Assembly: GCF_902459555.1 (NCBI RefSeq)
Contig: NZ_CABPSM010000022.1
Span: forward strand, 1-64,000
Reading direction: 5' to 3'
DNA length: 64,000 bases
DNA from: Pandoraea horticolens
Lineage (GTDB): Bacteria; Pseudomonadota; Gammaproteobacteria; Burkholderiales; Burkholderiaceae
Below, in pieces: positions 43,358-51,927 of this stretch (its first letter is position 1; every line of letters begins with the position of its first letter). The notes beneath the pieces were generated by a model, which saw nothing but the letters and a program-made list of their open reading frames with translations, was not told the origin of the DNA and ran no database searches. The translations under genes and the position numbers were made by a program.

Positions 43358-44215
43358 TTGAAAAGCCAAACGACCGAGTTCGTCATCACTGAAAAAAACG
43401 TCGATGCGCAGGACGAAGAACAGCGAATCATCGATGTGCTTGCCTCCGTCCTGGAAGGGCTGGGCAGCGTGGTCGGATCGAATACCGAACTGATTTTGCA
43501 CGACCTGCGCCATCCGGATCACTCGACAGTGGCGCTCGTCAATGGCCATGTCACGGGCAGGCGCATCGGTGATCCCATTATCGCGGCGCCGGTCGAAGAC
43601 AAGGGCTTCGATTTGCTGCTTCGAAAGCGGCCTGCGCCGCAACCCATGACGTCGACCATCGCGCAATATCAATCGCGCACGCGCGACGGCCGTGAGCTTG
43701 CTTCGACCACGGTGTTGCTGCGCAATCGGAAGGGCCAACCGTTCGCCTCGGTGTGTGCCAATGCCGATCTCACTGAATTCCAGATGCTCGCGGCGGTGTT
43801 GGGGCGGCTTACCCCTCGGCAGGAAACGCCCAAAGCGACCGAGCCACCGGAGCATCCTACAGTCGACGATCTGATAGAAGACATCATCGCGGGCGCGATG
43901 GCGACCGTGGGTAAACCGGTGACCCTGATGGACAAGGCTCAGAAGGTGCGCGTGGTGGCAGAACTGCAGCGTCGTGGCCTGTTTATGATCAAGGGGGCCG
44001 CCGATCGCGTTGCCGCCGCGTTGCGCGTCACGCGCTTTACTGTCTACAACTATCTCGACGCGTTGAGTGACCCTGCAGAGGGCCGCGACGTCGCCAAGCG
44101 AAGTGGTGCGGGCAAGGCAGAGGGCAGCGGTGGCGCGGGCAAGCCCCCTCCCAAAACACGCAAGGTTGCGGCAAAGCCATCACCAAGCGCGCGCGGCCGC
44201 AGCCATTCGCGTTGA
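43358..44215 (+). CDS. YheO/DauR-type regulator (PAS-like domain plus HTH)
   Basis: About 285-aa DNA-binding protein. YheO PAS-like domain at about 25-140 (GSNTELILHDLRHPDHSTVALVNGHVTGRRIGD) and a C-terminal HTH at about 213-236 (ADRVAAALRVTRFTVYNYL), followed by a basic, Pro/Lys-rich tail. DauR of Pseudomonas, with this architecture, represses D-arginine catabolism. The frame is open from 43223, but the extra 45 codons look like promoter DNA, and AGGTGA precedes the TTG at 43358, which begins the conserved part; 43223 remains possible. Likely regulator of the porin-RidA-dehydrogenase region that follows. Confidence 0.8.
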   Translation: MKSQTTEFVITEKNVDAQDEEQRIIDVLASVLEGLGSVVGSNTELILHDLRHPDHSTVALVNGHVTGRRIGDPIIAAPVEDKGFDLLLRKRPAPQPMTSTIAQYQSRTRDGRELASTTVLLRNRKGQPFASVCANADLTEFQMLAAVLGRLTPRQETPKATEPPEHPTVDDLIEDIIAGAMATVGKPVTLMDKAQKVRVVAELQRRGLFMIKGAADRVAAALRVTRFTVYNYLDALSDPAEGRDVAKRSGAGKAEGSGGAGKPPPKTRKVAAKPSPSARGRSHSR

Positions 44216-44277
44216 AGTGGGCTGACGCCTGCCGGCCGGGTCGTTGCCAGACCGATGGGCGTTGATGCCTTGTGCGC

Positions 44278-45429
44278 TCAGAATCGATGACGCATGCCCA
44301 GACCCGCCCCCGTGCGCGTGCTACGACCGCCAAACGTGAAGATGGGGCTATTCGGATCGGTCACTGAGCCCCCACTCAGCCAATTGCGATCGACAGTGGC
44401 GTAGACATCCGTTCGTTTCGAAAGAGCGTAGTCGACTAGCGCGTAGGTGGTCCGGATCTTGCCGCTGTCGCCGCCGTTCAGATTTCGCACGTTATCCATC
44501 ATGGCCCCTGCCGATAGGGTCCACGCAGGCGAGAACCGGTAGGTCATCCCGAGCGACACGTAGGCATCCACCCGGGCGGCGGTCTGCGTGCCGGAGCCCA
44601 ATACGGTATTCGTGTTGGCGAGCAGGCTGGTGTTCGCGAGCGGCTGCCCGACGCTGCTGCCGGGCGAAAATCCGGCGTCACGTCGTGCGTTCAGGTACAT
44701 CGCATAGACCGTTGCGGGACCGAAGTCATACTTCGCGCCGCCGCCGATGATGGTCAGCTTACGACTGGCGACATCGCGCGACTGGTGGGCGAGCACACCG
44801 ATTTCCAGTCCCGCCTGATTGAACGTCAATCCGATGGCATTAGTGCTGCCCACGGCGGTGCTCCCTGCCTGATTACCGAATCCATGTTGCAGTTCGACGG
44901 TGAAGGCCCCGCGCGAGATCGAGTAGTCAACGGTGTTGTCGTAACGCACACCGATGATGCGCGGCAGATAGGCGTTCTCGATGTAGTTGCCGATGCCCAG
45001 CGCATCGAAGTCGCTCAACAGGCCAAACGGAATGCCATAGATGCGCCCGAACAGCAGGCGTCCCCAAGTCGGATTGGCTAACCCGACCCAAGCCTGGCGG
45101 CCGAACAACTGTCCCTGCTGATCGAACGTCCCATCGGAGGGCACGAACCCGCTCTCCAGCGTGAACATGGCCTTGGTTCCGTCGCCAAGGTCTTCGACCC
45201 CCTTGATGCCCCAGCGGCTTCCCTGAATTCCCCCGGACGTCATGGCGTACGTGTCGCCAACGCCATTCGCGCCCTTGACATTCGACGTGTAGCGCACACT
45301 CGCGTCGATTACCCCGTACAAAGTGACGTTGGACTGCGCCCGAACCACAGGCGCCACCGCAAGGCATGAAATACCGGCAAAGAACGCAGTCAGCGATGAT
45401 TTCATCAAGGATTTCGATGCGATATTCAT
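44278..45429 (-). CDS. Gram-negative porin (OmpC-like, Burkholderiales type)
   Basis: 383-aa outer-membrane beta-barrel. Signal peptide to about residue 31 (VVRA-QS), then the standard start SNVTLYGVIDASVRYTSN, the SRWGIKGVEDLGDGTKAMFTLESGF strand pair, GRQAWVGLANPTWGRLLFGR and a C-terminus ending in Phe (GLGMRHRF), as needed for barrel assembly. AGGA precedes ATG 45429; an internal Met (MKSSLTAFF) nine residues in is possible. Last gene of a minus-strand group behind RidA and the PLP enzyme, suggesting a role in substrate entry. Confidence 0.92.
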   Translation of the reverse strand: MNIASKSLMKSSLTAFFAGISCLAVAPVVRAQSNVTLYGVIDASVRYTSNVKGANGVGDTYAMTSGGIQGSRWGIKGVEDLGDGTKAMFTLESGFVPSDGTFDQQGQLFGRQAWVGLANPTWGRLLFGRIYGIPFGLLSDFDALGIGNYIENAYLPRIIGVRYDNTVDYSISRGAFTVELQHGFGNQAGSTAVGSTNAIGLTFNQAGLEIGVLAHQSRDVASRKLTIIGGGAKYDFGPATVYAMYLNARRDAGFSPGSSVGQPLANTSLLANTNTVLGSGTQTAARVDAYVSLGMTYRFSPAWTLSAGAMMDNVRNLNGGDSGKIRTTYALVDYALSKRTDVYATVDRNWLSGGSVTDPNSPIFTFGGRSTRTGAGLGMRHRF

Positions 45430-45504
45430 TTAGTTATCCTATTTAATAATGCTCGTCTTGTTTTCTGACGCTCCCCGTAAGGCGATGGGTTGGACTGCCC
45501 GAAA

Positions 45505-45966
45505 TCAGTCAGGCGTCATCGCGGCGATCAGTTCGATTTCCACTGGGATGTTGAACGGCAGCGTGTAGACGCCGACGGCGCTGCGTGAATGGAGTCCGGC
45601 GCTGCCGAACAGCGAGATCAGCAGGTCGGACGCCCCGTTGACGACGATATGTTGACGATGAAAGTCGGCGGTGGAGCAAACAAAAGCCGTGAGTTTCACG
45701 ATGCTCTCGATACGATCCAGCCCGCAGTAGTTGTGCAGTGCGGCTAGCGCGTTGAGGGCGGCCAGCCGGGCCGCCTGTGCGGCGCGCTCTTCCGTCACGT
45801 CTGCGCCGACGCGTCCGGTGATGATGGGTGTGAAGCCCTGCATCGGGCCTTGCCCCGAGACGTACAGCAGCCGCTCGTGCCGGGACACGGCGACATAAGA
45901 CGCCGCAGGGGCGGGCGGGGCAGGAAGGACTAACGAAAGCGAGTGAAGTTTTTCGATGAGCGTCAT
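45505..45966 (-). CDS. RidA/YjgF-family protein (longer type)
   Basis: 153-aa Rid-superfamily protein. Core features: YVSGQGPMQG, ITGRVGADVTEERAAQAARLAALNALAAL and a C-terminal VYTLPFNIPVEIELIAA. The RidA catalytic Arg (usually in an RxxV context) may be served by the Arg of LHSRSAVGVYTL near 130. Length and GRVG motif place it in the TCP-14/YjgH-like branch and not with archetypal RidA. Archetypal members hydrolyse reactive enamine/imine intermediates. It lies 6 nt after the PLP enzyme gene, so the two are almost certainly co-expressed. Confidence 0.87.
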   Translation of the reverse strand: MTLIEKLHSLSLVLPAPPAPAASYVAVSRHERLLYVSGQGPMQGFTPIITGRVGADVTEERAAQAARLAALNALAALHNYCGLDRIESIVKLTAFVCSTADFHRQHIVVNGASDLLISLFGSAGLHSRSAVGVYTLPFNIPVEIELIAAMTPD

Positions 45967-45972
45967 GGTGGA

Positions 45973-47067
45973 TCAGCAGGCAGTGCGCTGGACGGCGTCC
46001 AGATAGGTGTCGATGTCAGTCGGGCTTGTGTATAACCACGGTGATACCCGCAGACGCCCGTCGCGGACTTCGACGTCAATACCTAGTGCGCCAAGTCGCG
46101 TCTTGAGCGATTCGGCGTCATCGACGGCGAAGCTGGCAATGCCTGCCCGCGACGCGGGCGTGATGCAGGAGAATCCGAGCGCGGTCATCCCGCCGCACAA
46201 TTGCGACATGCGAGCCTGAAGATACGTATGGATTGGGGCCCAACCCACGCGCTCGAGCCACGCTAGAGTGGCATCGAGCACATACAGAGCGGGATAGTTG
46301 ACGTGCGCATAGCCAAGCGAGGCTGAGGGGGCCAGATTTGCATAGCCGCGCCAGGCTGGGCGCAGGCGTGCACTTGCCCGCCCGGACGTCCACAGCACGG
46401 CCAGCCCGAAGCCACTGATCAGCCATTTGAATACGGCGCCGCAGTAGACATCGGCGCAGCGGGCATCGAACGCGATGGCGCCCATTGCCTGGATGCCGTC
46501 GACCACGAGGAGGGCGTCGACTTCGCGGCATCGCGCGCTAATGCGGTGCAGGTCGACCGCTGTGCCGGTACTCCAATGCACGTGCGAGACGGCGACCACG
46601 CGCGTGTTCACCGTGATACCCGCACATAGTGCTGCGGTGCGCTGCGATTCGGTGTCCGTGACGATGTGCCGAACGACGGCCCCTTGTTGGCGCGCGCGAT
46701 CCCAAGCCGAGATCACGGAGGGGAACTCATCGGCAAGCAGGACGATCTCGTCGCCACGGCTCCATGGCAGGCTATCCGCCACGAGATTGAGCGATGCCGT
46801 GGTGCTGTTGGTGAAATAGCAGTCGCCGGCCCGCCCCACGCCCAACATCGCACGCAGTCTCTGCTCGGCCGCCTTGGCGACACGTTGCCACTGATCGCGT
46901 CCGTTGATGCCCGCCTGTTTGGCCTGTTCGTAGAATGCCGCGGCAGCATCGCCTTGTCCCTTCCACGATAATCCCGCAGCGGCCGTATTCAGGTAGACGC
47001 GGGTCTGGCTGTAAGGGAACGCCCGGCGAATGGCGGCCAGATCGGCGTCGGTTGCGAGCGTGTTCAT
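45973..47067 (-). CDS. PLP-dependent class V aminotransferase-fold enzyme
   Basis: 364-aa enzyme of the cysteine desulfurase/class V aminotransferase fold. TNSTTASLNL (87-96) binds the cofactor phosphate, His162/His164 stack on the ring (SHVHWSTG), Asp190 contacts the pyridine N and Lys214 (CGAVFKWLISGFG) forms the Schiff base. No desulfurase active-site Cys loop is obvious, so a lyase, epimerase or aminotransferase role is more likely than NifS. It overlaps the permease stop by 4 nt and is followed at once by RidA, consistent with an enzyme that releases imine/enamine products. Confidence 0.87.
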   Translation of the reverse strand: MNTLATDADLAAIRRAFPYSQTRVYLNTAAAGLSWKGQGDAAAAFYEQAKQAGINGRDQWQRVAKAAEQRLRAMLGVGRAGDCYFTNSTTASLNLVADSLPWSRGDEIVLLADEFPSVISAWDRARQQGAVVRHIVTDTESQRTAALCAGITVNTRVVAVSHVHWSTGTAVDLHRISARCREVDALLVVDGIQAMGAIAFDARCADVYCGAVFKWLISGFGLAVLWTSGRASARLRPAWRGYANLAPSASLGYAHVNYPALYVLDATLAWLERVGWAPIHTYLQARMSQLCGGMTALGFSCITPASRAGIASFAVDDAESLKTRLGALGIDVEVRDGRLRVSPWLYTSPTDIDTYLDAVQRTAC

Positions 47068-48383
47068 GCGCCACGCCCCACGGCGACGCGGCCTTTACGT
47101 TGGGCGAGAAGCCAGTAGATTGTGCCGACCATGCCCCAGACAAGCAGGATTGCGTACGGACGCCAATCCGTATCGACACCCACCGCGATGATGCCGAGCG
47201 CGAGCAACATGCCAAAGGCGGCGAGTCGTCCGATCGCCTGCTTGCCGATGCGGAATTTCGCCTCGGCGTGAAGCTCCGGGTGACGCGTGCTCAGGCGCAG
47301 TGCCGACCAGCAATTGCTGAAGTACTTGAGCATCGTCGGAATGTTCACGGCCAGAAACAGGAAGATCAGATCAGTGCCGAGAAAGAGTCCCAGCAGGCTG
47401 CACCCATAGACGACCGTCGTGGCGACATGCGGAGTTTGCCAGCGCGGGTGCACGCGAGCGAGAGCCGTCGGCAGTATGCCGTCGCGGCCCATTGCAAACA
47501 GGAAGCGCGTGAATGTCATGAATACCGCGTTGATGCTCGTGGAGATGGCAGTGACCGCGGCAAGAATCACGAGCGGCAAGTTGAACGCGCCGAGAAAATG
47601 TGCGCCTGCGTCGATGAGTGGGGCATCGCTCGCGGCGAGAGCGGGGGCGCCCATCACACCCAAGGCGACCGAGGAGACGGCAAGGTAGACCATGCCGCTC
47701 AGCCCCACAGCCCAGGCAATGCCGCGTCCGATGGCCGAACGCCCGTTGCGGATTTCCTCCCCCACTTCCGTCGCGCTCTCGATTCCCATGTAAAGCGTGA
47801 TGAGCAACGGCAGCGAGGCGATCACACCACCCCAGCCGAAGCCGAGCGCTGGCTGGAAGTGGATGGCTTGTACGCTGCCGATCCCGGCGACGACGAAGAC
47901 GGCGAAAGCCAACAGCTTGAGCAGCACGAGATAGCGCTCAAGACGAGCGGCGATGTGTACGCCGAAGAGGTTTGCCAAATAGAAGATGGTCATGATCGCG
48001 AACATCGCCGGCTTGTCGGGCACCGCCACAGCCTTGGACAGATACTTCACCATGACGAGCGCCAGCACCACGATGGCGCCGGTGTTACCGAGAATGCGCA
48101 GCCAGGCGACCATGAACCCCACGTAAGGGTGGACGAAGCGGGCAGGCCAGTCGTACGACGCTCCAGAGCGCGGAATGATCGACCCCATGTAGGCGTAGAC
48201 CACCGCAAACACGATCATGGGCAGTGCGGCAATGAGCAGCGCAACGGGCATTCCGCTACCGGCAACTTTGGCGGCCGGGGCCATGACGGAGAAGATCGAT
48301 ACGCCGACGGCCGAACCGACGCCGATGGCAACCACATCGACGATGTCGATGCCTTTCTTTAGTTCTGAACCGGATGTGGACAT
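47064..48383 (-). CDS. APC-family amino acid permease
   Basis: 439-aa inner-membrane transporter with about 12 TM helices. The N-terminal IGVGSAVGVSIFSVMAPAAKVAGSGMPVALLIAAL matches the APC TM1 unwound GSAVG substrate site, and YMGIESATEVGEEIRNGRSAIGRGIAWAV (about 230-258) is the TM6 region. GGGAG six bases before ATG 48383 sets the start; the frame upstream belongs to nothing. First gene of permease-PLP enzyme-RidA (then porin). The intergenic region upstream carries a long inverted repeat (48500-48544). Confidence 0.92.
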   Translation of the reverse strand: MSTSGSELKKGIDIVDVVAIGVGSAVGVSIFSVMAPAAKVAGSGMPVALLIAALPMIVFAVVYAYMGSIIPRSGASYDWPARFVHPYVGFMVAWLRILGNTGAIVVLALVMVKYLSKAVAVPDKPAMFAIMTIFYLANLFGVHIAARLERYLVLLKLLAFAVFVVAGIGSVQAIHFQPALGFGWGGVIASLPLLITLYMGIESATEVGEEIRNGRSAIGRGIAWAVGLSGMVYLAVSSVALGVMGAPALAASDAPLIDAGAHFLGAFNLPLVILAAVTAISTSINAVFMTFTRFLFAMGRDGILPTALARVHPRWQTPHVATTVVYGCSLLGLFLGTDLIFLFLAVNIPTMLKYFSNCWSALRLSTRHPELHAEAKFRIGKQAIGRLAAFGMLLALGIIAVGVDTDWRPYAILLVWGMVGTIYWLLAQRKGRVAVGRGA

Positions 48384-48499
48384 GATGACTCCCAGAATTC
48401 CCGAACGCTCGCGGGGCAATGGATTGGCAAAGACAACGAAGCACGGCGCCATGTCTCGTTGTCGAATGCCGCAGAGTCTTCCACAGAAAATATAGGTGT

Positions 48500-48544
48500 T
48501 CAATAAAATGTTGAAATAATGGTTTTTCTTCAACATTTTGTTGA
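48500..48544. promoter_or_regulatory. 16-bp inverted repeat upstream of the permease operon
   Basis: TCAATAAAATGTTGAA (48500-48515) and TTCAACATTTTGTTGA (48529-48544) are complementary at 15 of 16 positions, 13 nt apart, in an AT-rich patch of an otherwise GC-rich region. The centre is about 140 nt before the permease start. It is a good candidate operator, possibly for the LysR encoded just upstream; alternatively, read as RNA, it forms a stem without a T-run. Confidence 0.65.
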
Positions 48545-48679
48545 TATCGGAATCCAGGCACCACGGGCGTTTCCGGGCGGTCTCGGGATTTACCCTGTCG
48601 TGGATGACTCTGTGCAGTCGAACGTGGCTCAGTCGTGTCGCTTTACGGGCACGATCGGTGTGAGCGCCGGGCCGCTGGC

Positions 48680-49570
48680 TCAGTCGCCGAACTGCTCGAG
48701 CATGCGCTGCTTCGTATAGTCGACGAAGGCTTTCGCGAGTTGCGAGGGCGGGTACTGCGTCGAGGTGACGAGCGAGAAGCCCGACAAGACGGTCGGCTCG
48801 AACGGCTTGACGACGACGCGTCCCGCCGCATACCGGGCCGTGATCTGATCGATGATCGCCACCCCCGCGCCGTGTTGCACCAGCACGCAAATCGCTGCGG
48901 ACAATTGCGACTCCGCACTCATCACCCGGTCGATCTGCCGCTCGGCGAAGATGCGATCGATATACATCCGCCCGTCGAATTCCTTCGGATACGACACGAA
49001 CGACTCGTCGCGCAAATCTTCGGGATGGATCACGTCGCGGTTTGCGAGACGATGGCCAAGCGGCAGGATGCACCGCATGGGGGCGCGATGCAGCGTCTCG
49101 ACGTTTACGCCGGCATGGGTGAGCGGATGGGCGATGAAGCCGACGTCGCAACGGCGCCCGACCACCATATCCACCACGATGCTCGACGCGTGAATCAGCA
49201 GCGTGGTGCTGATGCCCGGATGTTCGCGCATGAAGCCGGTCAAGGTCGTCGGCAGGAATTCCAGCGCGAGGGCAGGCGCACCCGCAATATGCAGCGAGCC
49301 GCGCCGCAGCGACTTGATCTGCTCGGCGGTTTGCGCAATGCGGTCGATGCCCGCAAACGAGCGCTCCACTTCCTCGAACAGCACCAACGCTTCGGGCGTC
49401 GGGTTCAATCGGCCGTTGATCCGGTCGAATAAGGAAAACCCTACGTCGGCTTCCAGGTCGTTGATCAGGCGCGTGACCGCCGGTTGCGAGATGTGAAGCA
49501 TGTCGGCCGCGCGGGTGACCGTCTGGCGCAGGATCAGCGCGCGAAATGCCTCCAACTGCCGGATCTTCAT
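48680..49570 (-). CDS. LysR-family transcriptional regulator
   Basis: 296-aa LTTR (MKIRQLEAFRALILRQTVTRAADMLHISQPAVTRLINDLEADVG; HTH about 18-43; effector domain about 90-290), resembling regulators of opine/polyamine or amino acid uptake. The frame extends to 49600, but GAGG precedes ATG 49570. It sits between the minus-strand permease operon and the plus-strand ABC operon (172-nt divergent promoter region), so it can control both. The shared promoter contains CATAACA three times (two copies near 49705-49715) and a CCATA/TATGG pair at 49592-49610. Confidence 0.9.
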   Translation of the reverse strand: MKIRQLEAFRALILRQTVTRAADMLHISQPAVTRLINDLEADVGFSLFDRINGRLNPTPEALVLFEEVERSFAGIDRIAQTAEQIKSLRRGSLHIAGAPALALEFLPTTLTGFMREHPGISTTLLIHASSIVVDMVVGRRCDVGFIAHPLTHAGVNVETLHRAPMRCILPLGHRLANRDVIHPEDLRDESFVSYPKEFDGRMYIDRIFAERQIDRVMSAESQLSAAICVLVQHGAGVAIIDQITARYAAGRVVVKPFEPTVLSGFSLVTSTQYPPSQLAKAFVDYTKQRMLEQFGD

Positions 49571-49742
49571 CGAAACCTCATCTGAACCATCCCATAACAT
49601 TTGCGTATGGTTGGTTTAAAAAAAGTGATTTGACGGTGAGTGTGTCGAAAATGACTCTACGAAAACCACGCAATAGTTTGATTTTTTTTGTAATTCCGGG
49701 CCATAACATCACATAACACTGCATCACGCAAGGAGCTTCTCG

Positions 49743-50807
49743 ATGAAGACTGTCGTTCCCCAAACGCTTCGCAAGCTTGGCCGCGCCGCCGTATCGATCG
49801 GTGCTGCCGGACTGGTATTCGGTGCCACAACCGCTCATGCCGACACGACACTGTATGTCGGCGCCTACGGCGGTTCGTTTGAACAGATGCTCAAGAAGGA
49901 CGTCATTCCCGGTTTCGAACGGGCGAACCCTGGCACCAAGGTGGTGATCGTGCCGGGCGATTCGACGACGACCCTCGCCAAGCTCCAGGCGCAAAAGGGC
50001 AAGGCCGGCATGGACGTGGTCTTCCTGGACGACGGTCCGATGTATCAGGCCATCCAGATGGGCTTCTGCGGCAAGCTCGCCAACGCACCGGTCTATCAGG
50101 ATCTTTACGACATCGCGAGATTCAAGAACGGCAACGCCGTGGCCGCCGGGCTGATCGCGACGGGGATCGCCTACAACACGCGTTTGTTCCAGTCGAAGGG
50201 CTGGCCCGCGCCGACATCGTGGAAAGAGCTTTCCGATCCGAAGTACAAGGGCAAGCTCGTGATGCCGAGCATCAAGAACACCTACGGCCTGCACGCGTTG
50301 CTCGTCGAATCGAAACTCAACGGTGGCAGCGACGCCAACATCGATCCGGGTTTCCGTGAAATGGAGAAGATCGCACCGAACGTGCTGTCGTTCGACCCGT
50401 CGCCGGGCAAGATCGCCGAGCTGTTCCAGGCGGATGAAGTCGGCATTGCCGTATGGGGCAACGGCCGCGTCCAGGCGCTGCGTCAGCAGGGTATCCCGGT
50501 CGAATTCGTGTATCCGAAGGAAGGCGCGGTAGCCCTCAGTATGGCAATGTGTGCAGTGGACAAATCGGCCAACGACGCGCTTGCGCAGAAGTTCATCCAG
50601 GCGATTCTCTCGCCGCAGACGCAAGCCATCCTCGCCGAAAGCCAGGGGGTTGCGCCGTCCAACAAGAAGACCCAACTGTCGATGGCTGTTGCGGCACGTG
50701 TGCCGTCGCCCGCGCAGATCGATAAGCTCGTCCGTGTCGACTGGGACATCGTCAACGCCAAGCGCGCCGAGTGGACGCAGCGCTGGAACCGTCAGATCGA
50801 GCGTTAA
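49743..50807 (+). CDS. ABC importer substrate-binding protein (polyamine/opine type)
   Basis: 354-aa periplasmic protein of the PotD/spermidine-putrescine binding group (SBP_bac_8). Signal peptide about 1-33 (TTAHA-DT); mature start TTLYVGAYGGSFEQMLKKDVIPGFERANPGTKV, and DVVFLDDGPMYQAIQMGF, GIAYNTRLF and KYKGKLVMPSIKNTYGLHAL are class signatures. The acidic polyamine pocket cannot be confirmed by eye, and similar proteins bind opines, 2-aminoethylphosphonate or thiamine. AAGGAG precedes the ATG. First gene of a seven-gene operon running to the second RidA. Confidence 0.9.
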   Translation: MKTVVPQTLRKLGRAAVSIGAAGLVFGATTAHADTTLYVGAYGGSFEQMLKKDVIPGFERANPGTKVVIVPGDSTTTLAKLQAQKGKAGMDVVFLDDGPMYQAIQMGFCGKLANAPVYQDLYDIARFKNGNAVAAGLIATGIAYNTRLFQSKGWPAPTSWKELSDPKYKGKLVMPSIKNTYGLHALLVESKLNGGSDANIDPGFREMEKIAPNVLSFDPSPGKIAELFQADEVGIAVWGNGRVQALRQQGIPVEFVYPKEGAVALSMAMCAVDKSANDALAQKFIQAILSPQTQAILAESQGVAPSNKKTQLSMAVAARVPSPAQIDKLVRVDWDIVNAKRAEWTQRWNRQIER

Positions 50808-50829
50808 GGCGCAAGGGATCACAAGCGTC

Positions 50830-51927
50830 ATGAGCACTCCATATTTGCGTCTCGAGCAACTCGGCAAACGCTTTGGCGACACCGTCGCGGTCGAGGGCGT
50901 CGATCTTTCGATCGAGCAGGGTGAATTCATCTCCCTGCTCGGCCCGTCCGGCTGCGGCAAAACCACCACGTTGCAGATGATCGCCGGGTTCGTCGCCCCG
51001 AGCACGGGTCGCATTCTGCTCGAGGGCCGCGACCTCACACCGGTGCCGCCGGAAAAACGTGGCCTCGGTATCGTGTTCCAGAGCTACGCGCTGTTTCCGC
51101 ACATGACCGTGGCGCAGAACGTGGCTTTCGGGCTGGACATGCGCCGCGTCGACCCCGCGCGGAAGCAACGCCGTGTGCAGGACGCTCTGGAGCTGGTGCA
51201 CCTCGGTCAGCATGCGCAGCGCTACCCCCGCGAACTCTCGGGCGGTCAGCGTCAGCGTGTGGCGCTCGCCAGGGCGCTGGTGATCGCGCCGCCCGTGCTG
51301 CTGCTCGACGAGCCGCTGTCGAACCTCGACGCGAAGCTGCGCGAGCAGATGCAGGATGAGTTGCGCGCCATTCAGCGCAAGGTCGGCACGACCACCATCA
51401 TGGTCACGCACGATCAGGCCGAGGCGCTCGCCATCAGCGATCGCGTGGTGTTGCTCAACGCCGGACGTGTGGTGCGCATCGATACGCCGCACGACGTGTA
51501 CGAAGACCCGCGCGCCACGTTCGCCGCGCATTTCATCGGGCAGACCAATCTCATCACCGGTCACCTCGACATGCACGGCGGCGTGGCCGTGCTCGATGCG
51601 CAAGGGCACCGGCTCGCCGTCTCGCCTGCGCACGCAGGCCCAGTGTTGGCGGGCGGCGCAAGGGGGGCGAAGGGGGCGAGTGGCCCGGCAACGTTCAGCC
51701 TGCGGCCCGAGCGCATTCGCCTGACGTCGGCGACGGCGGGCCGGCTCGCCGGCCGCGTGGGGCAGCGTAGTTTTCACGGCAATCACTGGGTGCTCACGGT
51801 GTCCACGGCGCTCGGTGAACTGCGAGTGCTCGTATCGAATGACGGTGTTGTCGCCGCGAACGATGGCGAGGCGGTGGGGCTCGATTGGGCCGATGACGCG
51901 CTGCGTCTCGTGCAGGAGGGCGCATGA
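50830..51927 (+). CDS. ABC importer ATPase (PotA-like)
   Basis: 365-aa ATPase. Walker A GPSGCGKT at 38-45, Q-loop VFQSYALFPHMTVAQNV, signature LSGGQRQRVALARAL, Walker B LLLDEPLSNLD and H-loop TMVTHDQAEAL-type sequence, then a C-terminal TOBE domain (about 285-360). The frame is open upstream within the binding-protein gene; ATG 50830 (MSTPYLRLEQLGKRF) is the natural start. It overlaps the first permease by 4 nt (ATGA). Confidence 0.94.
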   Translation: MSTPYLRLEQLGKRFGDTVAVEGVDLSIEQGEFISLLGPSGCGKTTTLQMIAGFVAPSTGRILLEGRDLTPVPPEKRGLGIVFQSYALFPHMTVAQNVAFGLDMRRVDPARKQRRVQDALELVHLGQHAQRYPRELSGGQRQRVALARALVIAPPVLLLDEPLSNLDAKLREQMQDELRAIQRKVGTTTIMVTHDQAEALAISDRVVLLNAGRVVRIDTPHDVYEDPRATFAAHFIGQTNLITGHLDMHGGVAVLDAQGHRLAVSPAHAGPVLAGGARGAKGASGPATFSLRPERIRLTSATAGRLAGRVGQRSFHGNHWVLTVSTALGELRVLVSNDGVVAANDGEAVGLDWADDALRLVQEGA

